DNA of 64,000 bases from Nitratidesulfovibrio termitidis HI1 (GTDB taxonomy: Bacteria; Desulfobacterota; Desulfovibrionia; Desulfovibrionales; Desulfovibrionaceae): positions 3,474,404 to 3,538,403 of the forward strand of contig NZ_KI632512.1 in the NCBI RefSeq assembly GCF_000504305.1. Reading direction: 5' to 3'. Numbering within the stretch: position 1 is the stretch's first letter; every line of letters begins with the position of its first letter. Positions 7,954-16,664 of this stretch are shown here, piece after piece. The notes beneath the pieces were generated by a model that saw only the letters and a list, made by a program, of their open reading frames with translations, was not told where the DNA came from and made no database searches. A program made the position numbers and the translations under genes.

Positions 7954-8634
7954 TTACCAGGGGAAGGCCGTCCCGCGGCTGTAGCCGCCGCGCTTGATGG
8001 CGTAGTCCATGCCGAGCTGGCCGCGCGACATGAAGAACAGCACGATGTGGGACAGCTTGGTGAACGGGGCCACGATGAGCAGCAGTTCGCCCGTGATGAT
8101 GTGGGCGAGCAGCCACGTTTCGTAGTTGGCCACGTGCAGCCGGGCCACGAAGCCGGTGACGAACGGCGCCGCCGAAACGGCGAGGATGAACCAGTCGTAG
8201 GCGGTGGTGAGGATGCGCACCTCGGTGAGGGCGATGCGCCGCAGCGCGATCATCACCAGGCCGATGATGGCGGCCACGGTCAGCGCGTCGGCGATGCCCA
8301 TGGGCAGCACCGGCAGGCTGAAGCCGAACCGCTCGGCCAGGATGATGTTGTGCCCGGCAAGGAACAGCGGCACCAGCACCGCGCCGATGTGGAACAGGAA
8401 GAAGGCAACGGCGAAGTAGGGCTGGTCGCGCCAGCTTTGCGTGCCGAAGGGCATCATCCACTTCAGGGCGGAATGGACGCCGCCCTTCAGGCCGTGCGCC
8501 AGGTGCGGCCCGTAGGCCACGCGGTCAAGCTGCCAGCTCAGGCCGCGCACGTACCAGACCACTCGCGCCGCAAGGCCGCCGAAGAAGACCAGCAGCGCCA
8601 CCCACAGCATGGGACCGGTGAGGAATGCGTACAT
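7954..8634 (-). CDS. hmcE: Hmc complex membrane subunit HmcE (NarI-like)
   Basis: A 226-residue integral membrane protein with about five helices, similar in layout to the NarI/DsrM-type cytochrome b gamma subunits. Histidines in helices (for example HIGAV near residue 82 and HIITGELL near residue 178) are candidate b-haem ligands. It would carry electrons across the membrane between HmcC/HmcB and the cytoplasmic HmcF. The start at 8634 follows a TAGGAG ribosome-binding site. Unlike the tightly packed neighbours, it is separated from hmcD by a 171-base gap that holds one copy of the fold-back repeat described elsewhere. Confidence 0.93.
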   Translation of the reverse strand: MYAFLTGPMLWVALLVFFGGLAARVVWYVRGLSWQLDRVAYGPHLAHGLKGGVHSALKWMMPFGTQSWRDQPYFAVAFFLFHIGAVLVPLFLAGHNIILAERFGFSLPVLPMGIADALTVAAIIGLVMIALRRIALTEVRILTTAYDWFILAVSAAPFVTGFVARLHVANYETWLLAHIITGELLLIVAPFTKLSHIVLFFMSRGQLGMDYAIKRGGYSRGTAFPW

Positions 8635-8657
8635 GGTTTGCTCCTATGGCAGGCCAT

Positions 8658-8789
8658 GTTTACAGGTGGATCTTTCGCCCGTTGGCGGCGTCAGGCTGCG
8701 CCTGCCATCTCGGTCAAATACCAGAAGAGTATGTTCCCTCATGGCAGGCTTGCCTTCCTTGCCAACGAACGAAATCTCTCACTGTAAAC
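8658..8789. repeat. Fold-back intergenic element, copy A (hmcD-hmcE)
   Basis: Four nested complementary arms: GTTTACA 8658-8664 with TGTAAAC 8783-8789; GTTGGC 8681-8686 with GCCAAC 8761-8766; GCCTGCCAT 8700-8708 with ATGGCAGGC 8741-8749; ATAC 8718-8721 with GTAT 8729-8732 closing a cagaaga loop. It lies inside the hmc transcript and is not protein-coding. Confidence 0.9.
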
Positions 8790-8805
8790 ACGCCCTGGTC
8801 ACTGC

Positions 8806-8943
8806 TTAGTATTTGCGAATCTTCTTGTCGCGCCCGGTCAGGAACAGCCAGTAGCATACGAAGCCCACCAGAGTGGCGCCCATCAGCAGATAGGTGATGT
8901 TCTTGGTGTGCAGCATGAACTCGTGCAGGGTATGGATTTCCAT
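8806..8943 (-). CDS. hmcD: Hmc complex small membrane protein HmcD
   Basis: A 45-residue protein: a polar N-terminus (MEIHTLHEF), one membrane helix at about residues 17-36 (YLLMGATLVGFVCYWLFL) and a basic C-terminus (RDKKIRKY). Its size, single helix and place between hmcC and hmcE match the small HmcD subunit of D. vulgaris. An AAGGAG ribosome-binding site precedes the ATG at 8943, and the hmcC stop lies 19 bases upstream in the transcript. The role is structural within the membrane part of the complex by analogy; no cofactor ligands are apparent. Confidence 0.9.
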   Translation of the reverse strand: MEIHTLHEFMLHTKNITYLLMGATLVGFVCYWLFLTGRDKKIRKY

Positions 8944-8962
8944 AGCGTGCTCCTTGGCTGCC

Positions 8963-10129
8963 CTAGTGGGCGTCCTTGTAGTCGGGATGCTCGTACAGCA
9001 CCGGCATGCGCGTGGCGATGAACCGGTAGACCGTGATGATGAGCGTCACGATGAACACCGAAACGCCGATCTCCATCCAGTGCGGGAAGTAGCGGTCGGC
9101 GGCGGGCAGGTTCCAGTTGAAGGCGACGAGCGACACGTTGAAGCGGTTCAGCACGATGCCGAGCACCGCGTTGATGGACGCGATGCGCACCACGGTGACG
9201 TTCCTTTCGCGCACGCCAAGGGCGTACAGGAACGAGGGCAGCGCCACGAAGCCGAACATCTCGACCAGGAACCAAGCCCCGTAGCCGGTGCCAAGGTAGG
9301 CCCAGTCGTTGTCCATGGCGATGTCCATGGTCTTGATGAAGAAGTACCCGGCAAGCACGAACGAGGCGGCCTTGCCGAAGCCGAAGATCACGCCTTCGGC
9401 CTCCTTCAGGTGGGTTTCGTCCATCTTGTGGTGCAGCCCGGCGTGGGCCAGGGTGCCTTCGAAGATGACCATGGAAAGGCCCGCCACCATGGACGAGATG
9501 AAGAAGAACACCGGCAGGAAGCTGGAGTACCACAAGGGGTGCAGCTTGCCCGGGGCGATCAGGAACAGCGCGCCCAGCGAGGACTGGTGCAGGGTGGACA
9601 GCACCACGCCGAAGATGGTCAGCATGATGGTCAGCTTGACGATGACGTTGCGCAGCTTGCGCAGGCCCAGCCATTCCAGCGCCGCCGGGGACCATTCCAC
9701 GAACAGCACGGTAAGGTAGGTTGCCACGCACAGGCCCACTTCGAACAGCAGCGAGGTGGTGCCCTGCGAGTACACCAGCGGGTAGGGCAGGCGCAGCGGG
9801 TGGCCCAGGTCGTAGTGCAGCGCCACGACCACGAAGAAGTAGCCGAGGAACGCGGTGGTGATGGCCGGGCGCACCGCAGAGTGGTAGCGCTTCATCCCGA
9901 ACAGGTAGCACGAGGCCGAGGTGACGTAGCCGCCGGCGGCCAGAGCCACGCCGCACAGCAGGTCGAACCCGATCCAGATGCCCCACGGGTTGTTGTCGGA
10001 CAGATTGGTGACGGCCCCGATGCCCTGGGTGAAGCGGATGAAGGTGATCACCGCGCCCACGGCCAGGATGATGCCCGTGATGATGTTGCCGGGCGTGAAC
10101 AGGCCGCTCTTGGTGTTGGCGTCATGCAT
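8963..10129 (-). CDS. hmcC: Hmc complex integral membrane subunit HmcC (NrfD/PsrC family)
   Basis: A 388-residue polytopic protein with about ten membrane helices, member of the NrfD/PsrC/DsrP quinone-interacting family. The start at 10129 is preferred over 10138 because a GGAGG ribosome-binding site at about 10141-10145 leaves nine bases to it but none to the upstream ATG. The start falls just after the hmcB stop codon, so the two are translationally linked. It would connect the periplasmic HmcA/HmcB module with the membrane, possibly at a menaquinone site. The C-terminus ends in a polar YEHPDYKDAH tail. Confidence 0.94.
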   Translation of the reverse strand: MHDANTKSGLFTPGNIITGIILAVGAVITFIRFTQGIGAVTNLSDNNPWGIWIGFDLLCGVALAAGGYVTSASCYLFGMKRYHSAVRPAITTAFLGYFFVVVALHYDLGHPLRLPYPLVYSQGTTSLLFEVGLCVATYLTVLFVEWSPAALEWLGLRKLRNVIVKLTIMLTIFGVVLSTLHQSSLGALFLIAPGKLHPLWYSSFLPVFFFISSMVAGLSMVIFEGTLAHAGLHHKMDETHLKEAEGVIFGFGKAASFVLAGYFFIKTMDIAMDNDWAYLGTGYGAWFLVEMFGFVALPSFLYALGVRERNVTVVRIASINAVLGIVLNRFNVSLVAFNWNLPAADRYFPHWMEIGVSVFIVTLIITVYRFIATRMPVLYEHPDYKDAH

Positions 10130-10130
10130 G

Positions 10131-11258
10131 TTATGCATCCTCCTTGCCTTCGCCGCCGTCGCCATTGTCGCCGGTGTCGGCGCCCTGGCTTTCGGCACGC
10201 AGGGCGGCGAACTTCTCTTCGAAGGCCTGCTCCGCCTGTTCCATGGCCTTCTTGACCTCGCGGGTCACGGCGGCGTCCTTTTCCTTGGCAGCCTTGGCAA
10301 GGGCGGTATCCATGGCCTTGGCCGCATCGTCGCGCGCCTTGGCCAGCGCGGCCTGCACGGCTTCTTCGCGCTCTTCGGCCGCAACCTTTTCCTTGCGCTT
10401 GGAGATGGCGTAGGCGCCGGTCAGCAGCACCGGCCAGATGCCCACCACCATGGGCACGGAACCAAGAGCCCCGGCCGTGTATTCCGGCGCGGACTTGGTG
10501 CCCATTTCCTGCTGGCCCACGGCGTCGAAGGGCACGCCGGCCAGGTACATCCACGCGGTGCCGCCCATTTCCAGTTCGCCGTAGACGTGATCCTGGTACC
10601 GGCCGGGGTTGCTGCGGATGCGGTCGTGGGCGATGCGCACGAGGTCTTCGCGCTTGCCGAAGGTCAGGGCCTCCTTGGGGCAGGCCTCGACACAGCCGGG
10701 CAGCTTGCCTTCCTGGATGCGCGGGTGGCACATGGTGCACTTCTGGATCAGCGGGTCGAAGGGCTCGTCGTACTGGAAGGCGGGCACGTTGAACGGGCAC
10801 GCGACCATGCAGTAGCGGCAGCCTACGCACAGGCTGCCGTCGTAGGTGACGGAGCCGTCGGGGTTCTTGGTGAAGGCCTTGACGAAGCAGGCCGAGGCGC
10901 AGGCGGGTTCCAGGCAGTGGTTGCACTGCTGCTTGCGGAACACCGGATGGTCCAGACCGGCCACGTTGTACTTGTTGACCACCGTCCAGTTGTTCGCATC
11001 TGTGCGGCGCGATTTTTCAAGCACCGTCAGGTCGTCGAACTTTACCTTGGGCGCGGGCAGCTTGTTCACCTCGTTGCAACCCTGCTCGCACTTGCGGCAG
11101 CCGATGCAGCGGGTGGTGTCGTGCAGCACCCCGTAACTGTCCTTGTAGCCCTTGAAGCTCTGGTTGCCCGCCGCGACGGCCTTTTTCGCGCCTACAGCGC
11201 TCATGGCCGTGGAAACACCGGCGGTGCCCAGCAGGGTCAGGAATCTTCTCCTGTTCAT
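10131..11258 (-). CDS. hmcB: Hmc complex periplasmic ferredoxin-like subunit HmcB
   Basis: A 375-residue protein with a twin-arginine signal (NRRRFL at residues 2-7, hydrophobic core to about residue 20). Four ferredoxin-type clusters are indicated by [35 protein letters not shown] and CTMCHP...CVEAC. After the iron-sulfur domain comes a hydrophobic segment near residues 262-280 followed by a long Ala/Lys/Glu-rich tail (residues 282-350) that should form a charged helix or coiled coil, probably membrane-anchoring and cytoplasmic. It links HmcA haems to HmcC. An AAGGAG ribosome-binding site precedes the ATG; hmcA ends 21 bases upstream. Confidence 0.95.
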   Translation of the reverse strand: MNRRRFLTLLGTAGVSTAMSAVGAKKAVAAGNQSFKGYKDSYGVLHDTTRCIGCRKCEQGCNEVNKLPAPKVKFDDLTVLEKSRRTDANNWTVVNKYNVAGLDHPVFRKQQCNHCLEPACASACFVKAFTKNPDGSVTYDGSLCVGCRYCMVACPFNVPAFQYDEPFDPLIQKCTMCHPRIQEGKLPGCVEACPKEALTFGKREDLVRIAHDRIRSNPGRYQDHVYGELEMGGTAWMYLAGVPFDAVGQQEMGTKSAPEYTAGALGSVPMVVGIWPVLLTGAYAISKRKEKVAAEEREEAVQAALAKARDDAAKAMDTALAKAAKEKDAAVTREVKKAMEQAEQAFEEKFAALRAESQGADTGDNGDGGEGKEDA

Positions 11259-11279
11259 GGATAACTCCTTACCGGTTTC

Positions 11280-12962
11280 CTATTTCGCGCGTTCCTTGTG
11301 ACACTCGGCGCAGGCCGTATCCGCGGGCTTTTCCAGCTTCATGCGGTTGTGGCAGCCCATGCACTGCTGGTGGTAGGCAGCCTTCAGGCCGGGGCGGTCG
11401 CCCTTGGCGGCGTCAAAGGGCTTGCCGTGGCAGCTGGCGCATTTGGGCGGCGTCTTGCTGGCGGGGCTGTTGTGATGGCAGCCCGCGCACACGGTGGCCT
11501 TGTCGGTGTGGAACGTGCCGGCCAGCTTGTCATCGCCGATGGCGGCCATCAGGGTGTTGATGATCTTGCGGTGCGGCAGCTTCGAGGGTTCGTACTTGTC
11601 GGACAGAACGCCGATGGTCACGAACTCGGGGATGTCGTCGGCAGGCAGGGTGCCCTTGGTGGTGCGGCGGGCGGCCAGGGTGGCGGCGGCCACTTCGGCG
11701 CGCTGCTCCTTGGTGGCCTTCAGCAGGCCGCCGTCGGCCACGGCCTTGGCGTCCAGCGGACCGGAGGGGCCCACCGGATCGGCGTGGCACACCGCGCAGG
11801 CGGCTTCGGGCTGGGGCTTGGCGCCGGTCTTCATGAAGCCGTGGCAGCCCGCGCAGGCCGGGGCCTGCACCTTCTGGTTGTGGCAGCCCACGCAGCTCTT
11901 CATGGAATCGGGCTGGTGCATGGCCTTCTCGATCTGCACGAAGTTGCCGTCCTTCACGCCTTCCAGCGTGTGGCAGGTGGTGCAGTTGTCGATCTTCACA
12001 TGGTGGCAGGCGCGGCAGGTGTTGCTGGCCGCTTCGTGCACCTTGTGGTTGAAGGCCACGGGCTTCATGGAACCCTTCATGCCCTTGGGGGCATCCTTGG
12101 CGCCGGGGCCCGCCACGGGCAGGACCATGGCGGCGTCAGGCTGGCCGCGATCCAGGCGGGGCACTTCGCGCACCACCTTGAACCTGGCCTGCATGGCCGG
12201 GTCGTGACAGCCCGCGCAGGAGACGGGACCGCTGTCGGTCTTGGCCGGGGCGGCGGCCACGCTGCGGTGACAGGTGATGCACTGGGTGTGCGCGGCTTCG
12301 CGCAGCGAAGGCTTCTTTTCCACGCGCGCGTCGCCGTGGCAGGCGCGGCAGGAATCTTCCTTGTTCTTGACCCAGGAAAGCTTTTTGGCGGCTTCGTCGT
12401 ACACGTGGTGGCAGGCGCCGCAGTTCTTCTGCGGGTCATTCACCGGCGCGATGGCCTTGGCGGCCACGTGGCGGTAGTGCAGCGACTTGTCGAGGCCGAT
12501 CTGCTTCCACGAAGAGGCAACGGGATTCGGGTTGTGGCACGAACGGCATTCGCCGTCCTGCGGCCCGGTCTTCTTGCCCGCCTTGGCCTGCTCGGTGTGA
12601 CAGCCGATACAGTTGGCGTGGTAGATATTCTTCAGGTCGGCGGCGGTGGTGTCCTCAAGGCGCATGAATTTGAGCGACATCTTGCCCTTGTCGTCGTTCT
12701 TGTGGCAGGTGGCGCATTCCTTGCCGGGCGCGGCGACCTTGGCCACGGCCTCGGAATGCCGATCGTGCGGGAAGGTGACCTTCGGCAACTCCAGGTCGCC
12801 GAATTTCGCCATGACGCCGATCTCCACCAGGTCGGCGCGCTGCTCGCCCGTGGAGCCGGGAAGGGGCTTGGTCGTGCCCCGCGCATCCAGTCCGAAGACC
12901 GTGACCGCAGCCACGGCGACCAGAGCTCCCGCCCATCGCAGCAGTGATTTCGCGTTCATCAT
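11280..12962 (-). CDS. hmcA: High-molecular-weight cytochrome c HmcA, 16 haems
   Basis: A 560-residue periplasmic multihaem cytochrome. I counted 16 CxxCH motifs spread along the mature protein, matching the 16 haems of the known HmcA. Residues 1-30 form a Sec signal peptide ending near ALDARGT. It accepts electrons in the periplasm, for example from hydrogenase through the type I tetrahaem cytochrome, and passes them to the HmcB-F membrane part. The start at 12962 is supported by an AAAGGA site eight bases upstream; a second ATG follows immediately. First gene of the hmc operon, with an 880-base upstream region carrying palindromes. Confidence 0.97.
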   Translation of the reverse strand: MMNAKSLLRWAGALVAVAAVTVFGLDARGTTKPLPGSTGEQRADLVEIGVMAKFGDLELPKVTFPHDRHSEAVAKVAAPGKECATCHKNDDKGKMSLKFMRLEDTTAADLKNIYHANCIGCHTEQAKAGKKTGPQDGECRSCHNPNPVASSWKQIGLDKSLHYRHVAAKAIAPVNDPQKNCGACHHVYDEAAKKLSWVKNKEDSCRACHGDARVEKKPSLREAAHTQCITCHRSVAAAPAKTDSGPVSCAGCHDPAMQARFKVVREVPRLDRGQPDAAMVLPVAGPGAKDAPKGMKGSMKPVAFNHKVHEAASNTCRACHHVKIDNCTTCHTLEGVKDGNFVQIEKAMHQPDSMKSCVGCHNQKVQAPACAGCHGFMKTGAKPQPEAACAVCHADPVGPSGPLDAKAVADGGLLKATKEQRAEVAAATLAARRTTKGTLPADDIPEFVTIGVLSDKYEPSKLPHRKIINTLMAAIGDDKLAGTFHTDKATVCAGCHHNSPASKTPPKCASCHGKPFDAAKGDRPGLKAAYHQQCMGCHNRMKLEKPADTACAECHKERAK

Positions 12963-13175
12963 AGTGGCAGTCCTTTGAAATGAGTGAAACGCTTCCTCTG
13001 ACAACCCTCAGTCGGCGTGCCGCCAGCCGGTTCCCTGCGGCTTGCGCGGCGGCACGTTCAGACAGAGCCCTGCCACGAAACGGAACCGCGCCGATGCCCC
13101 CCATGCCGGGGCACCCGCGTGTGGTCCGCATCGTGGTTCCTCCCTGTGGCGTTCACGCTATCCAGATGTATTGCC

Positions 13176-13187
13176 TGTGATGTCACA
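13176..13187. promoter_or_regulatory. Palindrome TGTGATGTCACA upstream of hmcA
   Basis: A perfect 12-bp palindrome about 214 bases before the hmcA start. The half site resembles CRP/FNR-family half sites (TGTGA...TCACA), but the two-base spacer is shorter than the usual six, so the binding protein is not assigned. Confidence 0.4.
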
Positions 13188-13259
13188 CGGTTGTGCAACA
13201 TGTGCAGGTTCATTCACCGGGTTTTTTCCGGCCGTTGGCGTCGGTCGGAAGGCGCGCGA

Positions 13260-13279
13260 ATACCCTACTTCTAGGGTAT
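13260..13279. promoter_or_regulatory. Inverted repeat ATACCCTA-CTTC-TAGGGTAT upstream of hmcA
   Basis: Eight-base perfect arms (13260-13267 and 13272-13279) in the AT-richer part of the hmc upstream region. It is an operator candidate, conceivably for Rrf2, but nothing in the sequence proves the partner. Confidence 0.45.
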
Positions 13280-13655
13280 GGAATAATTCCTACCGGAGGG
13301 GTATGCGATAATTAAGGGTGCGTCAAGCACATTTTGCGAAAAATCGGGGTTGCTCGAAGGCTTTCGCGTGTTGGTATTATTGGCTGATATATTTAATAAA
13401 TTTTATGTATGTGAATGGTTGCAAACCGGTCTTTTTTAGTCCGGATTAAGGTGGTACGCCGCGTGGCGGTGGGGTGGTTTTTGCGAGGGTGCGCCCAAAA
13501 GGGTAGGGCAGGCGCGAAACGGGGGTGGATGCCGGAATACGGGTGTCGGGTTGCCGAAAAGAGGGTGCAGTATGCGGAAGGCGGGGGGTGGTCGGCGAAA
13601 AACGGGGTAAGGTCTGTTTTCTGTCGGGGGCGGCCCGGCACGGACGGAGGAAGGC

Positions 13656-13744
13656 TGCTGACAAAGTCTGCTTTTGTAAGCCTCCGGCTGCCGCAAAAGG
13701 GTCCCTCCCCCGGAAAGTTTTGGGTTTGTCAGCAGTCTGGGAGG
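13656..13744. repeat. Fold-back repeat of a second type
   Basis: TGCTGACAAA (13656-13665) is perfectly complementary to TTTGTCAGCA (13735-13744), with inner CTTTTG/CAAAAG pairing. The core (TCCCTCCCCCGG followed by AAAGTTTTGGG) differs from the AAGA-loop family but recalls the C-rich hairpins at 31552-31641. Confidence 0.7.
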
Positions 13745-13845
13745 AAGGTTCCGTTTCCGAATGGCCCTCCTGGCCGACCAACGGCGCGGGGCCCGTCCCG
13801 CGTTGCGTGGTTGGCCCCGGGCGGGCGCTGTGCTACACGCCCCCC

Positions 13846-14682
13846 ATGCACACCTTCGTGAATCTCCCCCTCAGCTGGGTGGCCCGAGACCCCGCGTGGC
13901 TCGACCGTTTCGTGGCCGATGGGCTGGCCCCGGAACTGGGTATCGATACCTTTGCCGTGCAGGAACTGACTCCGGACTGGCACCGCGACACCGCGCGCCG
14001 TCTGGCCGAAGCCGGGTTGCCCTGCGCCGTGCACCTGCCGTTCTTCGACCTGCACCCCGGCAGCCTCAATGACGCTGTCCTGGCCGCCAGCCGCGACACC
14101 CTGTGCCGCGCGGCGGAACTGGCGGCCCTGTATGCGCCGCGCCACATGGTGGGGCACGCCGCCTTCGACCACAGCCAGCACGATGCCGCCCTTGACGCGT
14201 GGCTGGAGCGGTCTTGCGGCACCTGGGCGGCGGTGCTGGGCGTGTGCGATGCGCCCGTGCACATCGAGAACACCCACGAACGCGACCCCGAGCCGGTGGC
14301 CGCGCTGGTGGATGCCCTTGCCGCCCGTTGCGGCGTCCACGCGGGCATTTGCTTCGACGCCGGGCACTGGCACAGCTTCGCGCGCGGCGCGCAGCGGCGC
14401 GACATGCGGCGCTGGCTGGATGCCTTTGCCCCGCGCCTTGCCCACCTGCACCTGCACGACAACGACGGCAGCGACGACCAGCACCTGGGCCTGGGCACCG
14501 GGTCCATCCCGCTGGACGACCTGTTCGGCGGGCTCATCGCGCGCGGGCTGCACCCCACCGCCACCATGGAGCCGCACGACGAGGCGTCCTTTGCCGTGTC
14601 CCGCGCCTGGCTGGCCGCGCGCAAGCACTACGCGGACGTGCTGACGCCCCCGAGCGCCCTTGCTGCCGCCCCCTCAGCCTGA
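13846..14682 (+). CDS. Sugar-phosphate isomerase/epimerase-like TIM-barrel protein
   Basis: A 278-residue protein of the xylose-isomerase-like TIM-barrel superfamily (AP endonuclease family 2 fold). Metal-ligand positions are visible: H in GHAAFDHS near residue 103, E in HIENTHERD near residue 141, D-H in CFDAGHWH near residue 172, H in HLHDNDG near residue 205 and E in TMEPHD near residue 246. These are the scattered acidic and histidine ligands typical of the fold. The start at 13846 gives the natural N-terminus; the frame is open further upstream through low-complexity DNA that does not look coding. Substrate unknown. The gene is isolated and convergent with the next gene. Confidence 0.75.
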   Translation: MHTFVNLPLSWVARDPAWLDRFVADGLAPELGIDTFAVQELTPDWHRDTARRLAEAGLPCAVHLPFFDLHPGSLNDAVLAASRDTLCRAAELAALYAPRHMVGHAAFDHSQHDAALDAWLERSCGTWAAVLGVCDAPVHIENTHERDPEPVAALVDALAARCGVHAGICFDAGHWHSFARGAQRRDMRRWLDAFAPRLAHLHLHDNDGSDDQHLGLGTGSIPLDDLFGGLIARGLHPTATMEPHDEASFAVSRAWLAARKHYADVLTPPSALAAAPSA

Positions 14683-14755
14683 TGGGGCACCCGGCTGCGT
14701 GTGACGGGACTGCCCGCCGTGTCAGCCGTTTTCCCTGTCTGTTCAGCAAACGAAG

Positions 14756-14783
14756 CGCGCCGCCCGGTATGCCGGACGGCGCG
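14756..14783. terminator. Hairpin between convergent genes
   Basis: CGCGCCGCCCGG and CCGGACGGCGCG pair with one mismatch over a TATG loop. It lies between the stops at 14682 (plus) and 14837 (minus) and can serve both directions. Confidence 0.65.
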
Positions 14784-14836
14784 TTGTGCATTGCGATTGC
14801 TGCGGGTTGAACATGGCGGCAGCAGCCATTTCGCGT

Positions 14837-15889
14837 CTACAGCCCGTCGGCGTAGTTCACGGGCAGCCAGGCGTAGCCGTCCTTGCCATCGCCCTTGCCG
14901 CCATTTCTGGCACGCACCCGGCCAAGGCCGGGGAAGGGCAGGTGCGACCCGGCCACCCAGCAGCCCTCGGCGGCCACCTGGGGCAGCAGGCGCAGGCGGG
15001 TGGCCACGGCGGCCTTCTGGTCCACGTCGAAATCGATGGACACGTCCGGCCGGGCAAACTGCACCGGTGTACTATGGATGATGTCCGCCCAGAACAGCAA
15101 CGCCGTGCCGCCTGAGGCCACACGGAAACCGCAGTGCCCCGGGGTGTGGCCGGGCAGATCCACTGAAGTGACAATCGGCAGTTCGGCCAGTGGCGCGGCC
15201 CCCGGCGCAAAGGTGTGCAGTCGCCCGGAATTCTTGTAGGGGGCCAGGGCCTTGCGCAGGGCCAGCAGCCCGGCCTTGCGGCCTTCCGGCGCGGCGGAGA
15301 AGGTGGCGTCGCTGGTCCAGTAGTCCAGTTCCGGCGCGCTCACGTGCACCCTGGCGCCGGGGAACACGGGAGCCCCGGCGGCGTCCACCAGCCCCAGGGC
15401 GTGGTCCGGGTGCAGGTGCGAGAGCAGCACGTGGTCGATGCCGCCGGGCGTGTATCCGGCGGCGCGCAGGTTGTCGGGCAGGTACCCGCCCCGCGCGCCG
15501 AAGAAGGCCCCCGCGCCGGTATCCATGAGCACCCGGCGCGTCCCGGCGTCCAGCAGAAAGCAGTTCACGTTGCTGGTGGCGGGTTGTCCGGCGGGGATGC
15601 CCGCATCCTCAAGCAACGCGTCGATATCCTTGCGGTCCGCGCCGTGCAGGATGGCGGGGTCGAGTTTGCCGTGGGCGTCGAACAGCGCGAACACCGTCAC
15701 GCCGCCCACGGGCAGGCGGAAGAAGCCGGGGGCCTGCGTGGTATGGGGCGTGGCGGGCGCACCGCCTGTCGGAAGTTTCGACGCGCCGGTTTCCGCGCCG
15801 CCGGTGGCGGCGTTGGCCGCGGTTGCGGGCAGGGTTGCCAATGAAGCCAGGGCCAGCAACGATTGCATGAAGCGTCTGCGGTCAGGCAT
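14837..15889 (-). CDS. Exported metallo-beta-lactamase-fold hydrolase
   Basis: A 350-residue protein. The N-terminus DRRRFMQS followed by a hydrophobic stretch to about residue 27 is a twin-arginine export signal. The metal-binding HxHxDH motif is SHLHPDHAL near residue 155, with further ligands in LPGHTPGH (about residue 257) and FWADIIHS (about residue 279). The pattern fits periplasmic MBL-fold hydrolases of the type annotated as quorum-quenching lactonase-like or methyl-parathion-hydrolase-like; the substrate is unknown. A GGAGG site at 15895-15899 supports the start at 15889. It is separated by over 300 bases from mscL, so it probably has its own promoter. Confidence 0.8.
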   Translation of the reverse strand: MPDRRRFMQSLLALASLATLPATAANAATGGAETGASKLPTGGAPATPHTTQAPGFFRLPVGGVTVFALFDAHGKLDPAILHGADRKDIDALLEDAGIPAGQPATSNVNCFLLDAGTRRVLMDTGAGAFFGARGGYLPDNLRAAGYTPGGIDHVLLSHLHPDHALGLVDAAGAPVFPGARVHVSAPELDYWTSDATFSAAPEGRKAGLLALRKALAPYKNSGRLHTFAPGAAPLAELPIVTSVDLPGHTPGHCGFRVASGGTALLFWADIIHSTPVQFARPDVSIDFDVDQKAAVATRLRLLPQVAAEGCWVAGSHLPFPGLGRVRARNGGKGDGKDGYAWLPVNYADGL

Positions 15890-16214
15890 GCGAGCCTCCG
15901 GAATGGTTGGGGGCGACGGATGGCGGGTGCGCCGGGTGCCGGGGCGCGGGCAGGCGGGGTGGCAGTCAGGGGTTGGTGTCCATCGTAACAGAACAGCACG
16001 TGAGGGCGCGCAGGCAAGCGGGCACCCGCAGGATACCGGCTGCCCGATCCTGTCCATTCTTGTCGGCTGCTGCCTGCCCGTGCCGTTCTTGTCCGTCGCG
16101 ACTAACCTCCGCTGGCATCCGCTGGCCGCCGCTACGCCGCCGGAGGCGACACCGGAGGCGCAACGGCGGCGCAGCCCCATGGGGACCCGCACGACGGGCA
16201 GGGCGCGGTACGCG
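15890..16214. other. Intergenic region upstream of the MBL-fold gene
   Basis: About 325 bases between the mscL stop and the MBL gene start, both on the minus strand. Rich in GCC and GGCG repeats; no gene, clear promoter or structured element was identified. Confidence 0.5.
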
Positions 16215-16664
16215 CTATCCGCCTATCTCGGCGGTGCAGTGGGGGCAGCGGGTGGCGCGTGCGTCGATCTTGCTGAAGCAGAACGGGCAGTCCTGCTGTT
16301 TGGGGGCGGCCGGACCCTCCAGGCGTTCGCGCAGGGTGTTCACCCCGCGCACCAGCAGGAACACGGCAAAGGCCACGATGACGAAGCTGACCACCGTGTT
16401 GGCGAACACGCCCGCGTTCAGGGTTACCGCCCCCGCCTGTTTGGCGGCGGCCAGGCTGGCGTACGGGCCGGGCGCGGCGCCGTCGCGCAGGGTGACGAAC
16501 AGGTTGGAAAAATCCACGCCGCCCAGTACCAGGCCGATGGGCGGCATGATCAGGTCATCCACCAGCGACTTGACGATGGTGCCGAACGAGGCGCCCAGAA
16601 TGACGCCCACGGCCATGTCCAGCGCGTTGCCTTTGACCGCGAATTCCTTGAATGCCTTCAGCAT
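16215..16664 (-). CDS. mscL: Large-conductance mechanosensitive channel MscL with C-terminal zinc ribbon
   Basis: A 149-residue channel protein that releases solutes under hypo-osmotic shock. The N-terminal helix (MLKAFKEFAVKGNALDMAVG) and the first transmembrane helix (GVILGASFGTIVKSLV) match MscL closely, and the second helix lies at about residues 86-107. Beyond the usual C-terminal bundle it carries a four-cysteine motif, CPFC near residue 126 and CPHC near residue 141, forming a probable zinc ribbon that the E. coli protein lacks. The role of the ribbon is unknown. The gene is monocistronic as far as can be seen. Confidence 0.93.
   Translation of the reverse strand: MLKAFKEFAVKGNALDMAVGVILGASFGTIVKSLVDDLIMPPIGLVLGGVDFSNLFVTLRDGAAPGPYASLAAAKQAGAVTLNAGVFANTVVSFVIVAFAVFLLVRGVNTLRERLEGPAAPKQQDCPFCFSKIDARATRCPHCTAEIGG

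Larger units (their letters stand above)
12963..13845. other. Intergenic region between hmcA and the TIM-barrel gene
   Basis: About 880 bases separating divergent genes; it must hold the hmc promoter. It contains two palindromes (listed separately), an AT-rich stretch at 13300-13420, a G-rich purine-biased stretch at about 13440-13640 with recurrent GGGTG and GAAAA runs, and a fold-back at 13656-13744. No convincing gene was found. Confidence 0.7.

Noticed and set aside
13525-13845. N-terminal extension of the TIM-barrel protein
   Set aside because: The extra 107 codons run through the fold-back and G-rich intergenic DNA and show no family similarity; the domain begins at 13846.
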